A stretch of 64,000 nucleotides of DNA. Origin: Conchocele bisecta. Its lineage: Eukaryota; Mollusca; Bivalvia; Lucinida; Thyasiridae. The position numbers were made by a program, and so were the translations under genes. This document shows, piece after piece, positions 35,037-45,096 of the stretch. Position 1 is the first letter of the stretch. Every line of letters starts with the position of its first letter. The notes under the pieces are model-generated. The model was not told the origin of the DNA and ran no database searches. It was given only the letters and a program-made list of their open reading frames with translations. Location of the stretch: NCBI GenBank assembly GCA_029237695.1, contig CM055265.1, positions 220,585,679 to 220,649,678 of the forward strand, in the 5' to 3' direction.

Positions 35037-35040
35037 ACGT

Positions 35041-35132
35041 AGTGTTCTTGACTGCGAATGCGAAATAGATACGTGTATACATGTATATACAGCGGAGCGA
35101 ATTTGCATATGCATTCATGTTTCTGCACTGGT
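35041..35132. repeat. right copy of the direct repeat flanking FB-2
   Basis: Matches 34654-34745, differing at a few positions (CTTGACTGCG for CCTGATTGCC). Confidence 0.7.
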
Positions 35133-35308
35133 TCAATAGGTTTCAGTGGTTACGAAATAAGTTTTTGTAATGTTTGCCAAATCAAAAATTGCTTTTGTAA
35201 CACGCTGAGCTTATTTCTTAGTGTTTTATGAACTGGGTAACTCTACTCGTCATTTACAGACTATTGATAGTATTTTATGTTGTACAGTTGATGAGACGTA
35301 AATAAACA

Positions 35309-35382
<74 letters not shown>

Positions 35383-35478
35383 ATCTATATATCTATCTAT
35401 CTATCTACTATCTATCTATCTATCTATATCTCTCTATAATCTAATCTAAACTAATCTATCTATCTATCTATCTCTATC

Positions 35479-35548
<70 letters not shown>

Positions 35549-35549
35549 A

Positions 35550-35623
<74 letters not shown>

Positions 35624-35657
35624 CATCATATATCTATCTATCTATCTATCTATCTAA

Positions 35658-35713
<56 letters not shown>

Positions 35714-35714
35714 A
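35309..35714. repeat. (CTAT)n microsatellite, about 405 bp
   Basis: Nearly uninterrupted CTAT units with a few variants (ATAT, CTCT, CTAA). The sequence immediately before it, GACGTAAATAAACAAT, has the form of a LINE 3' end, so the array probably grew from a retrotransposon tail. Confidence 0.9.
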
Positions 35715-35861
35715 GCGGGTGGAATACCAAACGGACGGGACGAAAAGGCGAAAATTATATGTATACCCTCTCTTCTTAATACTGGTGTATCAATAATATT
35801 GATAGTGTGTTGTCGTGACTGTTGGGCAGCTTACATTCACTGTGTTTTGTTTACTCTTTTG

Positions 35862-36385
35862 TACCGAGCACCTCAGTGGACGTAGAATTCTTTTTTTTAT
35901 TAATTCGTTTACACAAAATAACACTTCGTTCCCTCAATTTAACAATTCGTTCCCAGGAATTAACAATTCATTCCCTCAATTTAACAATTCGTTCCCACGA
36001 AATGACAATTCGTTCCCTCAATTTAACAATTCGTTCCCACGATATAACAATTCGTTCCCACGATTTCACAATTCGTTCCCACGAATTAACAATTAGTTCC
36101 CGTGAGAACGAATTGTTATTTCGTGGGAACGAATTGCTAATTTGAGGGGACGAATTGTTATTTCGTGGGAACGAATTAATAAAACAAATAAAATTCCAGG
36201 GAACGGATTGTCATTTCGTAGGAACGAATTGTCAATTCGATGGAACGAATTGTCAATTCGATGGAACGAACAGTTAATTCATGGGAACGAACTGTTATAT
36301 CGAGGGAACGAATTATTAAATTGAGGGAACGAATTGTTATTTCGTGGGAACGAATTAATACAAAATAATTCTGCGGTGCTCCGTA
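35862..36385. mobile_element. foldback element FB-3
   Basis: Ends TACCGAGCACCTCAG and inverted CTGCGGTGCTCCGTA, diverged from FB-1 and FB-2 at the tips. The interior is the same 21-bp unit family in opposed arrays, with the axis at about 36095 and a partial extra array 36205-36350. ORFs of 60-107 codons are artefacts. Confidence 0.7.
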
Positions 36386-36819
36386 GGTAGGATTTAAAGT
36401 GCGTTTTGTCGTTGATACCTGAACGTGTCTGTGTACATGTACCAACTATACATACATCTGTCTTTGTGCAATGTGCAACTTTAACCCGAATCTTCTGTCT
36501 GTGTTAAATACACATTTTCAATATGAAATCAGTGCCATGGTCGTCATATGTGGCTGTGACTGGAGACATTGGGCTTATGTGTTTTGCGACCAGTGTAGAT
36601 CCAGACCAGACTGTGCTTCAGCAGTCTGATCAGGATCTACCCTGTTCGCCATTCCATCAATGCAACACCCATCATACTTCTAACAAGCACTATTGATCAT
36701 TATCCGATTACAAGAATGTGTTATTTAACCAGGAGGTACACGGTACACCGGTCACAAATCCCATAAGCCCTTTTTCTCCAGTCACAACCACATATATGGC
36801 AAGGTAGTGCAGCCAGCTA

Positions 36820-37032
36820 CAGTGAAACCTCTCTAAAACCGACACCCTGGGGGGTCCCCAGGGTGTCCGGTTTAGAGAGGTTCCATTGTAAATCAGGCAT
36901 ATGGGAACCGCAAAACAGGTACATGTGCTTTGCGATCATGGACAGACGATGAGATCAGTGAGAGATGACAATAAAACATACAATGAAGCAGACATAGATT
37001 GTATGGGTGTCCAGTTTAGAGAGGTTATACTG
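36820..37032. mobile_element. pogo-like MITE, inverted relative to 33230 copy
   Basis: Starts CAGTGAAACCTCTCTAAAAC after TA, has the nested ACACCCTGG...CCAGGGTGT hairpin at the left, and ends GTTTAGAGAGGTTATACTG followed by TG (mutated TA). The interior matches 32827-33003 in opposite orientation. Confidence 0.6.
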
Positions 37033-38039
37033 TGCAACATATTCTTAATCAGCAATGTCTCACTGATGCTATACGACACTATTAATAAACTAAAATACAC
37101 TATTCAAAATACAATCTGATCTCCTATGAATACTATATAATCATACTTGCGACCTTGTGTATTGCTATGCAACTACATGTATATTTGTAATATAATTATG
37201 AAACTAACTCGACTTCCTTATTGACTGATCGATATGTATTGGTGATCGGTAAAATAGCGCCATATCTATTGTTCACAGCAACTTTCGACGTAGTTTACAC
37301 AAAATATCACAGTTTCAGTAAATAGTTTTCATAACAAATCGGATATCATTCTACTGTCTGGTCCACGTTTTGCTGCCGATGAATTTTTTTTGCGGGGTCC
37401 GTCCGTCCGTCCGTCCGTCCGTAAGGCAAATGCATTTAACCCTTTGTACCCGAAATCCCACTATATCGGTTTATGCAAAAAGTACAGATTCAGATGAGCC
37501 GGCTCGTAACGAGCTGTCTCATCAGGATCTGCACTTTTTGAAAGTAATTTTAATATTTTTGAGAACAAAAACACCCCCTTTTCATAAATGGACGAATCTG
37601 AAAATCATTTTGTGACCATTGGATTGGTCGGAACATTAGGGTTGAAAGGGTTAAGGCAGTACATCCAAGGTCAAGGTTGCTGATGAGTTATGTTCATTTT
37701 ACTATTAAGGCTGCTGGCGAGGGGAGTAGCTTCGTAATAATGAGGCCATTTTACAATCAAGGCTGCAGGTGGGGGCATTCGTGTTATATCAACACATTTT
37801 CTAGTTTCTCATTAATTATTAAAACAGTCACCCTCCCCAATTTTTAATGTACATCATTTTCAAGCTATCTAGCCAAATTTATTTTGAAGTCAATTTATTT
37901 TCACTGGCACAGAAGGACGACGTACTTATCGATTTCATGTATATCGTAACTTGGAACTTGATTTGGAACATGTGATAAGCAGTCAAACACGTGTACCAGA
38001 TGAGGCATGGTGCGTGAAACAGCCGATGCTGTGTTCTGT
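37033..38039. other. non-coding interval
   Basis: Contains a short GTCC tandem (37397-37423) and a GATGAGCCGGCT...AGCTGTCTCATC hairpin (37490-37530). No gene recognised. Confidence 0.35.
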
Positions 38040-39345
38040 CTAATGCCATACAATTAAAATGTAGAAACCGTGAACTGAACGTGAAGCATGGAACATGAGT
38101 TTGGTACCCGCTTCTTCATGAGTACAGAACAACACAGAGAGGTCTGACATGGTAGATGAAACAGCATGCTGGCCACATGTGGATATGATCTGCTTTCCTT
38201 CTGTAGGCTGGAACTCCTGTATGACATTGGTAAGGAGACGGAACAGACCAGTTTTCAAAGGAAATTTTTTCCAGTGAACTGGGATTGTTGTGTTGTTGGC
38301 TACTCGAAGTAGAAGCCCAGTACCACGACTCTGACGTGTTTGTAATTTGAGGCTGTCCTCTCTGTAGTCATCCCAAACCACATCTACCCGGACAACATCT
38401 CGCAGCATAGATGCCAGCTGTTCGTAATCCTGAAATGTCTTGATAGTCACTTGGGCTTTCCTGTGATCAAGTATATGCACGAGCCCTGCACCATCAACAA
38501 TTCTAATATCAACGCTTGGAACATCTTCCGGCTGAAGAGACAATGATTCAATGCACTCCGTCAAGTCGGATTTAGAAGTTTGGTGAATGGTATTACTTGA
38601 TGCCAGCGATGGAGTCCATGCATGGTTCTCATGCTTGAAAAAGGCACTCATGTCACTGCTGCTCGCTTGGCATAATATATACATCCTTGAGAAGAGGTTA
38701 ACGTCATTCTGTAAGGTGGACACGTTAAAGTAGATGTGGATCTGCATATATCTGTCTAGTACTGGCATTGAACAAGGACCGACTAGTCCTCGGTATGGCG
38801 TCATGGAAATCTGTTGCATACACGCTCTTCTACGAATCTTTGGCACTGTGTTTTCCCAATGTCTTCTTCCATGCATTACCACTTTGGTATCAAGAGCGTA
38901 GAGGTCTGTACCTATGTCCATAAATGGGTTGCCAAATTCTTACATTCCACCAACCACACCACGGACATGCGACAAGATGGTATTCTGCACGCTGGGGATT
39001 TGTTCATGGTGCCGCTCTACATCAGGTCTGTTCATGCTATGCTTGTGATCATACTATTTCAGCAGTCTAGCTGTTTCTGGGCCAGTTATCATCCAGCGCT
39101 TCAATGCTGTCACGTTTTCGGTGACTCCTATTACACCACCATCACCTTTACCATTGCTTTAAGCTGTCCATGAACTTGATCATGGGCAATTGCTGAAAAC
39201 TTTTGGTTGGATTTGTAGGTAACAAAGTTACCACTCAGGAACTGTGCATGTATTGCTGGACATGTATTTCGTAGGGCCAGTAGATCTCTCACATGAACTG
39301 TCATCCAGCGAGCATAATGATAGTGGGGATGTTCAGATTGCATGT
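38040..39345 (-). pseudogene. fragment of a multicopy invertebrate protein family (HYARW...VHVRD)
   Basis: On the - strand 39343-39131 encodes HYARWMTVHVRDLLALRNTC and NFVTYKSNQKFSAIAHDQVH. After a frameshift, 38921-38040 encodes NPFMDIGTDLYALDTK, HQTSKSDLTECIESLSL, VDGAGLVHILDHRKAQV, RVDVVWDDYREDSLKLQTRQ, SRGTGLLLRVANNTTIPVHW and CTHEEAGTKLMFHAS. I recognise these blocks from highly repeated uncharacterised proteins in corals and molluscs. The function is not known to me and a transposon origin is likely. The ORF is long (293 codons) but frameshifted and truncated at both ends, so a pseudogene. Confidence 0.55.
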
Positions 39346-39577
39346 GCTAACACGACTCTTCAAAGTGCAGCTGTTCTTCATCAGGTGTGTTGGAATGAGT
39401 ACGATCGGTTAAGAAGAAAAACGGCTGAAGCTGTAACTTGTTATGTGCCCATTGACCGCTGGATCTATGTTAGCCTTGCTCTTGCAGTTTCTTGGCCAGT
39501 TTAACGTTTGTATTATTACACATCACATAACAGGCTTTGTATCACTTGGCATTATGATTAACTATTGTATATTATAC

Positions 39578-39934
39578 AGTCGAACCTCTCTACAACGGCC
39601 AGCCATGGGGAGACTGAAAACTGGCTGTTGAAGAGAGGTGGCTGTTGAAGAGAGGTATATCATATAGAAATCAGAGCTACATTTAAGGTGCATATTTTTT
39701 CATTTCTTCGCCAAAACTGGCAAGTTGGAAGTGCTTTAGAATCGTCTCAATGAGACGATTCTAAAGCACTCCCAACTTGCCAGTTCTGATTAAGAATTAA
39801 CAAAATCCCCCACAAAGTTTATCAAATTACGTACACTAACTGTGGTCGCAATTCATCACATTGCGTTTTGAAATTTTGGCCGTTGTAGAGAGGTGGCTGT
39901 TGTAGAGAGGTGGCCGTTCGTGGAGGTTCGACTG
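39578..39934. mobile_element. pogo/Tigger-like MITE with internal perfect hairpin
   Basis: CAGTCGAACCTCTCTACAAC at the left and ...GAGGTTCGACTG at the right, with TA on both sides (39576-39577, 39935-39936). Subterminal repeats GGCTGTTGAAGAGAGGT and its inverse. In the middle, 39716-39784 is a near-perfect hairpin (ACTGGCAAGTTGG...TCTCAATGAGA). Confidence 0.75.
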
Positions 39935-40278
39935 TATGCCATTACCAAGAGACATTAAAGGTACATGCCCACTCAGTATGCACAAAATGTTCTTTATATC
40001 AGAGACATCATCTGAGACATTTTCTGGCAAAATAAATATTCATTCACCATTACCCCACGTATTGATTGGCATTATTATACAATTTATATCAGACCTAAAT
40101 TTCCACACTGATATCAGGGGCGATAAACGTGTTTCCTTAAAATGCTAATGGACATAACTATTTATTCTCCGTGTTTATTTTTTTGATTGTCAATGATCAT
40201 ACTTTATAATCTGTCTAAAATATTACTTTTTTCAGGTGACGCATTTAATTAGTATAAATAATTAAAAAAAATCATTCC

Positions 40279-40460
40279 TCATTTGCATTTGCCAATGCAG
40301 AATGGCCTATTGGTGTTGGGCTTATAAGTTTTATCAGTTGGTTTAGCTGGTACTTGGCAAGCCTTAGGATCTTGTTTTATTTTCTTGGACATGGTTACAA
40401 TTGTATGTGAACATCCAAGGACAACATATACCATCACCAAACCTTCACCATCACCAGTAT
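40279..40460 (-). CDS. possible terminal coding exon, unidentified
   Basis: On the - strand a TTTTCAG acceptor (ending 40461) is followed by an open frame to TGA at 40281-40279, including VMVYVVLGCSHTIVTM and PAKPTDKTYKPNTNRPFC. Codon use looks coding but no family is recognised and no partner exon was found. Low confidence. Confidence 0.2.
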
Positions 40461-41294
40461 CTGAAAATCACAAATAGCATCTATCGTTAAAATTGTGTAT
40501 ACCAATGTGTATACCAATATTTTTGACGGTGCCGTGACGTCTAGCTTCCGGCTGCTTCTCATATGTGCATTAGTTAGGTTTGAGGTGAAACGCATGTGTT
40601 ATGATCACTATTTTTCAATTTCAACATCAAAATGTGCAGTGAAATGTTTGTAATGTATGTTATTAGATTCCTAGACCTCAAAAACATTGGCAAAGGCATC
40701 AAGATCATGATAATTGGACCACTTAGACCAAGGCTATTGACACAAAATTATTTTATGGCGGCCATTTTGATCTTTTCTAATTTTGAGCGGGAACCGTTGG
40801 AATGACATCGTGGTTAATTTTTGGAATCAGCATACTGAACAACACCCCTATGCAAATTGTCATGCTTGTTTCCAAATGTGCACACCAAATTCACATATCC
40901 GCCCCACTAATATCCCGTAAGATTATTTTGCCGAGGTTATTTGTCGGGCATTGTCACTACACCACCACTCGTTATATCGGCAATCGGCCGATTTATGGCA
41001 CAATTTAACGGCGGTCGGAAAGGAACGCTCCTTAGTACACACACAACTACCAAGGCAGTTATGAAACATAAGCCTGGAGATACACATTACCTGTTCACAA
41101 ACCGCCGGTGTATTTGTTTTGTGTATTGGTTTTAACATATGCACCAAAGTATCGAGGCGATCTATATATGAGAGAGGTGACTACGACACACGGTAACACG
41201 ATTACTTCCCGGTACGGACAGTTTGCGGTTATCGATAAGTATGGTGGCCGGTGGGTGACATAATCACGGTGGTGTAACGGGGCCCGACAAAGTT
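40461..41294. other. interval left of Polinton B
   Basis: Mostly unexplained. An inverted-type ATGGCGGCC motif lies at 40756-40767. A + strand ORF 40941-41135 has a protein-like string (GRFMAQFNGGRKGTL, KPGDTHYLFTNRR) and may be another decayed Polinton gene. The left end of Polinton B should lie here; no terminal inverted repeat was identified. Confidence 0.35.
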
Positions 41295-41920
41295 TTAAGT
41301 TCCGTACGGCGGGGCCGTCGGAACAGCTGGACTGTATGGTGGTGGGATATCCTGCTGTTGCTTCGGACACGCGAATAAGAATATCACAATTCCCTCCAAT
41401 TGTCCAACCCCAATCGCGGATTGGATGGTATTGGTGTTGGAGGTGGTGTTGTAACTCCCCCCCCCCACTTTATCTCCCAGTTTTAACCTAAATTTATCCC
41501 AATCAGTATTCTCAATCTTGGGAAGGGTGGCGCGCGCCTTAGTTATAATAGTATTTTTTAAATCCTCATATCGAGACATCTCCTCCACCACCAACTCAAA
41601 TTAGGCGTCTGATATATTGTTATCGGCCAACGCTTTGGACACGATAACGTCGATGCTATTTTTCTTAGACCTCACGAGAACCGATATTCTGTCGTGCTTT
41701 CTATTATTATTTTCGAATTTTCTCTCCCCACTACTCTAAACGCCATACACAGCAGTCCTGCCCCAGCAGCTACCCCGCTCAAAGTTCCAGCGACAGGCAC
41801 AGCCACGACTGTGGACAAAAAGGCCACGCTTCCAGCCCCACCCATTATAGAAACGGATGATAGCAAGGTGCTCACCCCTCCGCTATATTTGCAGCTCGTC
41901 TATATTTTTTAGCATTTACC
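41295..41920 (-). pseudogene. Polinton membrane protein with C-terminal PPxY motifs
   Basis: 41875-41672 encodes a hydrophobic part (SVSIMGGAGSVAFLSTVVA, VAAGAGLLCMAF). After a frameshift and an in-frame TAA (41601-41603) the frame gives VEEMSRYEDLKNTIITKAR, then a short hydrophobic GIVIFLFACP and a proline-rich tail with PPPYSP and APPYG. The PPxY motifs are of the kind that recruit Nedd4-type ligases for ESCRT-dependent exit in enveloped viruses; here that is inference only. The imperfect palindrome CCAATCGCGGATTGG (41410-41424) lies inside. The N-terminal limit is uncertain. Confidence 0.5.
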
Positions 41921-42081
41921 CTCCGAGTCTTGTTTTAGAATCTGCTGTGTCTCGACGATATTTTTCAACCTGAAGTTTGACGGGGTCAAACTCCTATCCC
42001 CCAATTCCAATGCTCGATTGGGTGTTGAAACAGGATCGGCAGGTTTTTGTTGTAGTTTCAACGGTATTAAATGTTCACTCG

Positions 42082-42974
42082 TCACAAATCAAGTTCAATT
42101 AACAATGTTACAACAGTGGAAGAACTCGCCGGGTCAGCGATATTCGTAACAAAGTTAATAACACTACCTTCGAAAAGTCTAATTGGTTCGTCACCGGCGA
42201 ACAAAACCACCGCTGAAATCTGTCCAGCGAGTTTAGTGACTCCAAGCGCCCGTTCTTCACCATCCAGTACGATATTTACGGTGACCGCGCCCACAGGTTT
42301 ACCCTTAGCATTAACCGAGCAGACCGCCATTCGTCGAACCGTCCTGGGAGTTGTCATGACGTATCCCTCATATATATTGCTCGCTTTGGTACCAAACGAA
42401 TATTCATAGATCCCCTCATTCAATGGGCCCCGCTTCTCAGCCCAAATTGTTATGACACGTTTTTGTTGTTGCAATAACTTAAACTGCTCTATATGGTATG
42501 CGGTATGGGCCTCAACACGAACCTTTTCAGAGGTCTCCTGAAGTACTTTGTGAGCGGCTCTACGAACTCTATTTAGTTTATCGGAAACTTCCATAAACTC
42601 TTATTGGCCTCTTCCCGAAATTCGGTTATTTTTCCACCTAGTTCAGTAAGTACTGCATGATCCTCTTCCCCAACTTTGATTATTTTTCCGCCGAGATCCT
42701 TAAGTCCTGTATGTGCCTCTTCGCGAACTTGTGCAGTCGCCGTCAGGACGTCTGCTCTAAGCTGTGATATACTCCTGCGAATCTCTTTTTTGGCCTCCGA
42801 TATAGTTATATTGATCAGGGCCTTGGGTTTTCCGGTAGTTAAAAAATCACCTGTGGGGTTGTATCCGTCGGGAACTCCAATCTCGATTGGGTTGTTACTC
42901 GGATTCTTTGAATTTATATCTGTCACCCAATCGCGATTGGAATTGGAAGAACTACCTGGTCCGTATATACTCAT
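42082..42974 (-). pseudogene. fibre-like protein: coiled-coil stalk and beta-rich head
   Basis: MSIYGPGSSS starts at 42974. The stalk carries an 18-residue repeat (REEAHTGLKDLGGKIIKV, GEEDHAVLTELGGKITEF, REEANKSL). A frameshift near 42590 leads to a second helical part and a C-terminal domain (ITIWAEKRGPLNEGIYEYSF ... STVVTLLIELDL) of the head type often seen at the end of Polinton fibre-like proteins. It would be a trimeric spike for host attachment by analogy; no receptor can be inferred. Palindromes at 42877 (NPIEIG) and 42927 (NSNRDW) are read through near the N-terminus. Confidence 0.55.
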
Positions 42975-43024
42975 TTTCAATAATATTGATGATTCTATTA
43001 AGAACTTGAGTCTAATTTTTTTAA

Positions 43025-43711
43025 TTAATTTGAAATTTCTAGGACGACCGAAATCGGATAGTAGTTCTTCAACTCTCTCGTTTGATCATCAAGAATAGAG
43101 ACCGTACATTCGTGGATATGTCCCGATTCCAAAACTTTCATCTCAGGGCATGGGAAGTCTAAGGTCACGGTCTCCCCAGAGAAACAATCACTGGCTTGCA
43201 CGGTTTTCAGTAATGTGCTGGGTGCTCCGTCTACCGTGTTGTACGATGCGTTCACCTGATACAGGTGCACCCTGAGAGTTTTCGTGAAGGCGAGGTCCAC
43301 CGGGTTATCACCGATGTACTCACCCGTGGCAAACAACCCTTTATTCGCGGAATATGTCTCTCTAAACCCGAGTCGAGTACCCAACGTCGGGGAGATCTCT
43401 ACCCGGCTGTCTGGGCCGATGGTCATTGTTGCGAGCCCGGTAGCCTTCGATACTGTGAGGTTGACTATACCGTCAAGCTCTGAGGTGACACAATCTTTGA
43501 GCTGTTTAAAACACAACAGTCCGGGAGGGAGATTTACCTCTACTGGCCGTCCATCCTTCACATAGCCAAACCCTTCGCTCTTCCCCACATTCTCCCACCC
43601 AACCTTGAAGGTGATTGATCTGAGGCCTACCCGGTGTTTTCCGCTGCAGTTGTCGATTGACTTCTGAAGTTCACAACTCTCTTTTTGAACATTAGTGATA
43701 GTAGCAAACAT
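43025..43711 (-). CDS. penton-like minor capsid protein (intact)
   Basis: A 228-residue ORF. I chose MFATITNVQKESCELQKSID at 43711 over the upstream ATG at 43741 because the extra ten codons look non-conserved. The body is beta-rich (VGLRSITFKVGWENVG, LRVHLYQVNASYN), ending SVVLEISN, the final strand typical of single-jelly-roll penton proteins in Polintons. It would sit at capsid vertices. It is divergent from the + strand gene at 43726, with a 14-bp gap. One of the few uninterrupted genes in element B. Confidence 0.55.
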   Translation of the reverse strand: MFATITNVQKESCELQKSIDNCSGKHRVGLRSITFKVGWENVGKSEGFGYVKDGRPVEVNLPPGLLCFKQLKDCVTSELDGIVNLTVSKATGLATMTIGPDSRVEISPTLGTRLGFRETYSANKGLFATGEYIGDNPVDLAFTKTLRVHLYQVNASYNTVDGAPSTLLKTVQASDCFSGETVTLDFPCPEMKVLESGHIHECTVSILDDQTRELKNYYPISVVLEISN

Positions 43712-43725
43712 AATAATATCTTTCA

Positions 43726-44943
43726 ATGGATACCAAGGCATTTAGCTTTAATTATAATGCAAAGTACGCTGGGGGAGGTGTGTACTACTTAACGGTAGGA
43801 ATCCACTACTTAATTAGAAAGCTAATAAACCTAACAATAAGAGTAAACGAAGAAACCGGATTTGATATAACTTTTTCAAACATATTTGATAATTATAGGC
43901 TGCCCAAGATTACTACCCAAGAAACCATAGACGCGTGGAAAGCAACACCGATGCAGTGTTGGCAGAACCAGTTAAATTTTGCCGTGTTGTGTGCCACAAC
44001 CGGGTGTGGGGTCTGTTACATAAACCATATGGATCATAATGAGAGCGCTTTCTGCGAAAGTGTTTATACTTTTCACGTCTACTACACGATCCGCCGAATC
44101 ATTCAAGAGATGCAAGTGAAAACACCCCAAGAGGATAAGTGGGAACTTCTATAAAACCCGTACGACCACAAAGCCTGCGAAAGAATATGTGCCGAATTTC
44201 AGACTCCTAAAAATACCGACTGGAAACAGAGAACAGTTACTAAAAATGGTGGGTTAGGTGATATATTTCTAAACAACAATATCGTAGCCAGCAATAGGGG
44301 AAGTTTCGATTCAAACACTATGACATTCGGCGCCTCTTCAGATCCACCAATACACTGTAATTTTGCCGGGTGTAAAGAACTTCCATATGTCATACGTCAC
44401 GTCGACAACATAGAAGAAAGCGAACACATCGAGATCGACTGGGGGACTTTCATTTTGGGTAGGGGGAAGGGGTTCACCAGGGGTGGGGTCACCCGACTCA
44501 ACGACTCCATTCGCACATACGTCTGGGCCATCCTCGGCGCACAGGCGCAAGCGCGCAGTTCTATAATAGGAGACGGGAAGGCGTTTGACGCGCAAAAACA
44601 GTTATTGGCCAATGTCGAGGACGCCATCTCATCTCCGGTCATCATCCCGGCGGCGATCAAGCGATATCAAGACGTTTTGCAGAATTCCAGCACCCCAGTA
44701 GACTATGTATTTGGAATAGGTCTTTATATGGCGCCGAGCAATATGATACTACGATACGACCCGGTTGACGGTTACAATAATCAGATCGTAATCGCCACCG
44801 CCAATCAAAAAATCGGCCACAACGGTAACGTGAACACGGATATCATCAAGGGCACCACCAAGATGATCGGGTTCAACAGTGTTGAGGTTGGAAATTCAAA
44901 TACATTGGAAAAATATTTCATAAAACCCCCAATCCAATCGTGA
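43726..44943 (+). pseudogene. Polinton conserved protein, about 405 codons, one nonsense codon
   Basis: One frame from MDTKAFSFNYNAKYAGGGVY to TGA at 44941-44943, interrupted only by TAA at 44152-44154. Features: KLINLTIRVNEETG, CWQNQLNFAVLCATTGCGVC, YTFHVYYTIRRIIQEM, then after the stop SDPPIHCNFAG, LNDSIRTYVWAILGAQAQAR and FDAQKQLLANVEDAISSPV. I recognise this as a conserved Polinton protein, probably structural, without a known biochemical role. The reading frame ends inside a palindrome-rich tandem (44927-45043). Confidence 0.6.
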
Positions 44944-45043
44944 TCAACAGTGTTGAGGGAAGAATTGGATGCACCATCAAATTCCCCCAATCCAATCACG
45001 TTCAACAGTGTTGAGGGAAGAATTGGAACAGGAGCGGGAACTA
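44927..45043. repeat. composite tandem of palindromic motifs
   Basis: Two copies (about 44927-44968 and 44985-45026) of a unit made of AATCCAATC, then TCAACAGTGTTGA, then GGGAAGAATTGG, followed by GGAACAGGAGCGGGAACT. The last motif recurs inverted at about 55488-55505, next to a CCAATCGCGATTGG. TCAACAGTGTTGA also occurs at 44873 within the preceding gene. Confidence 0.75.
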
Positions 45044-45096
45044 CAACCCACGAGGAGGAGAAATTAGGACACGTCGTCGCCCTCGTGGTGATCGTG

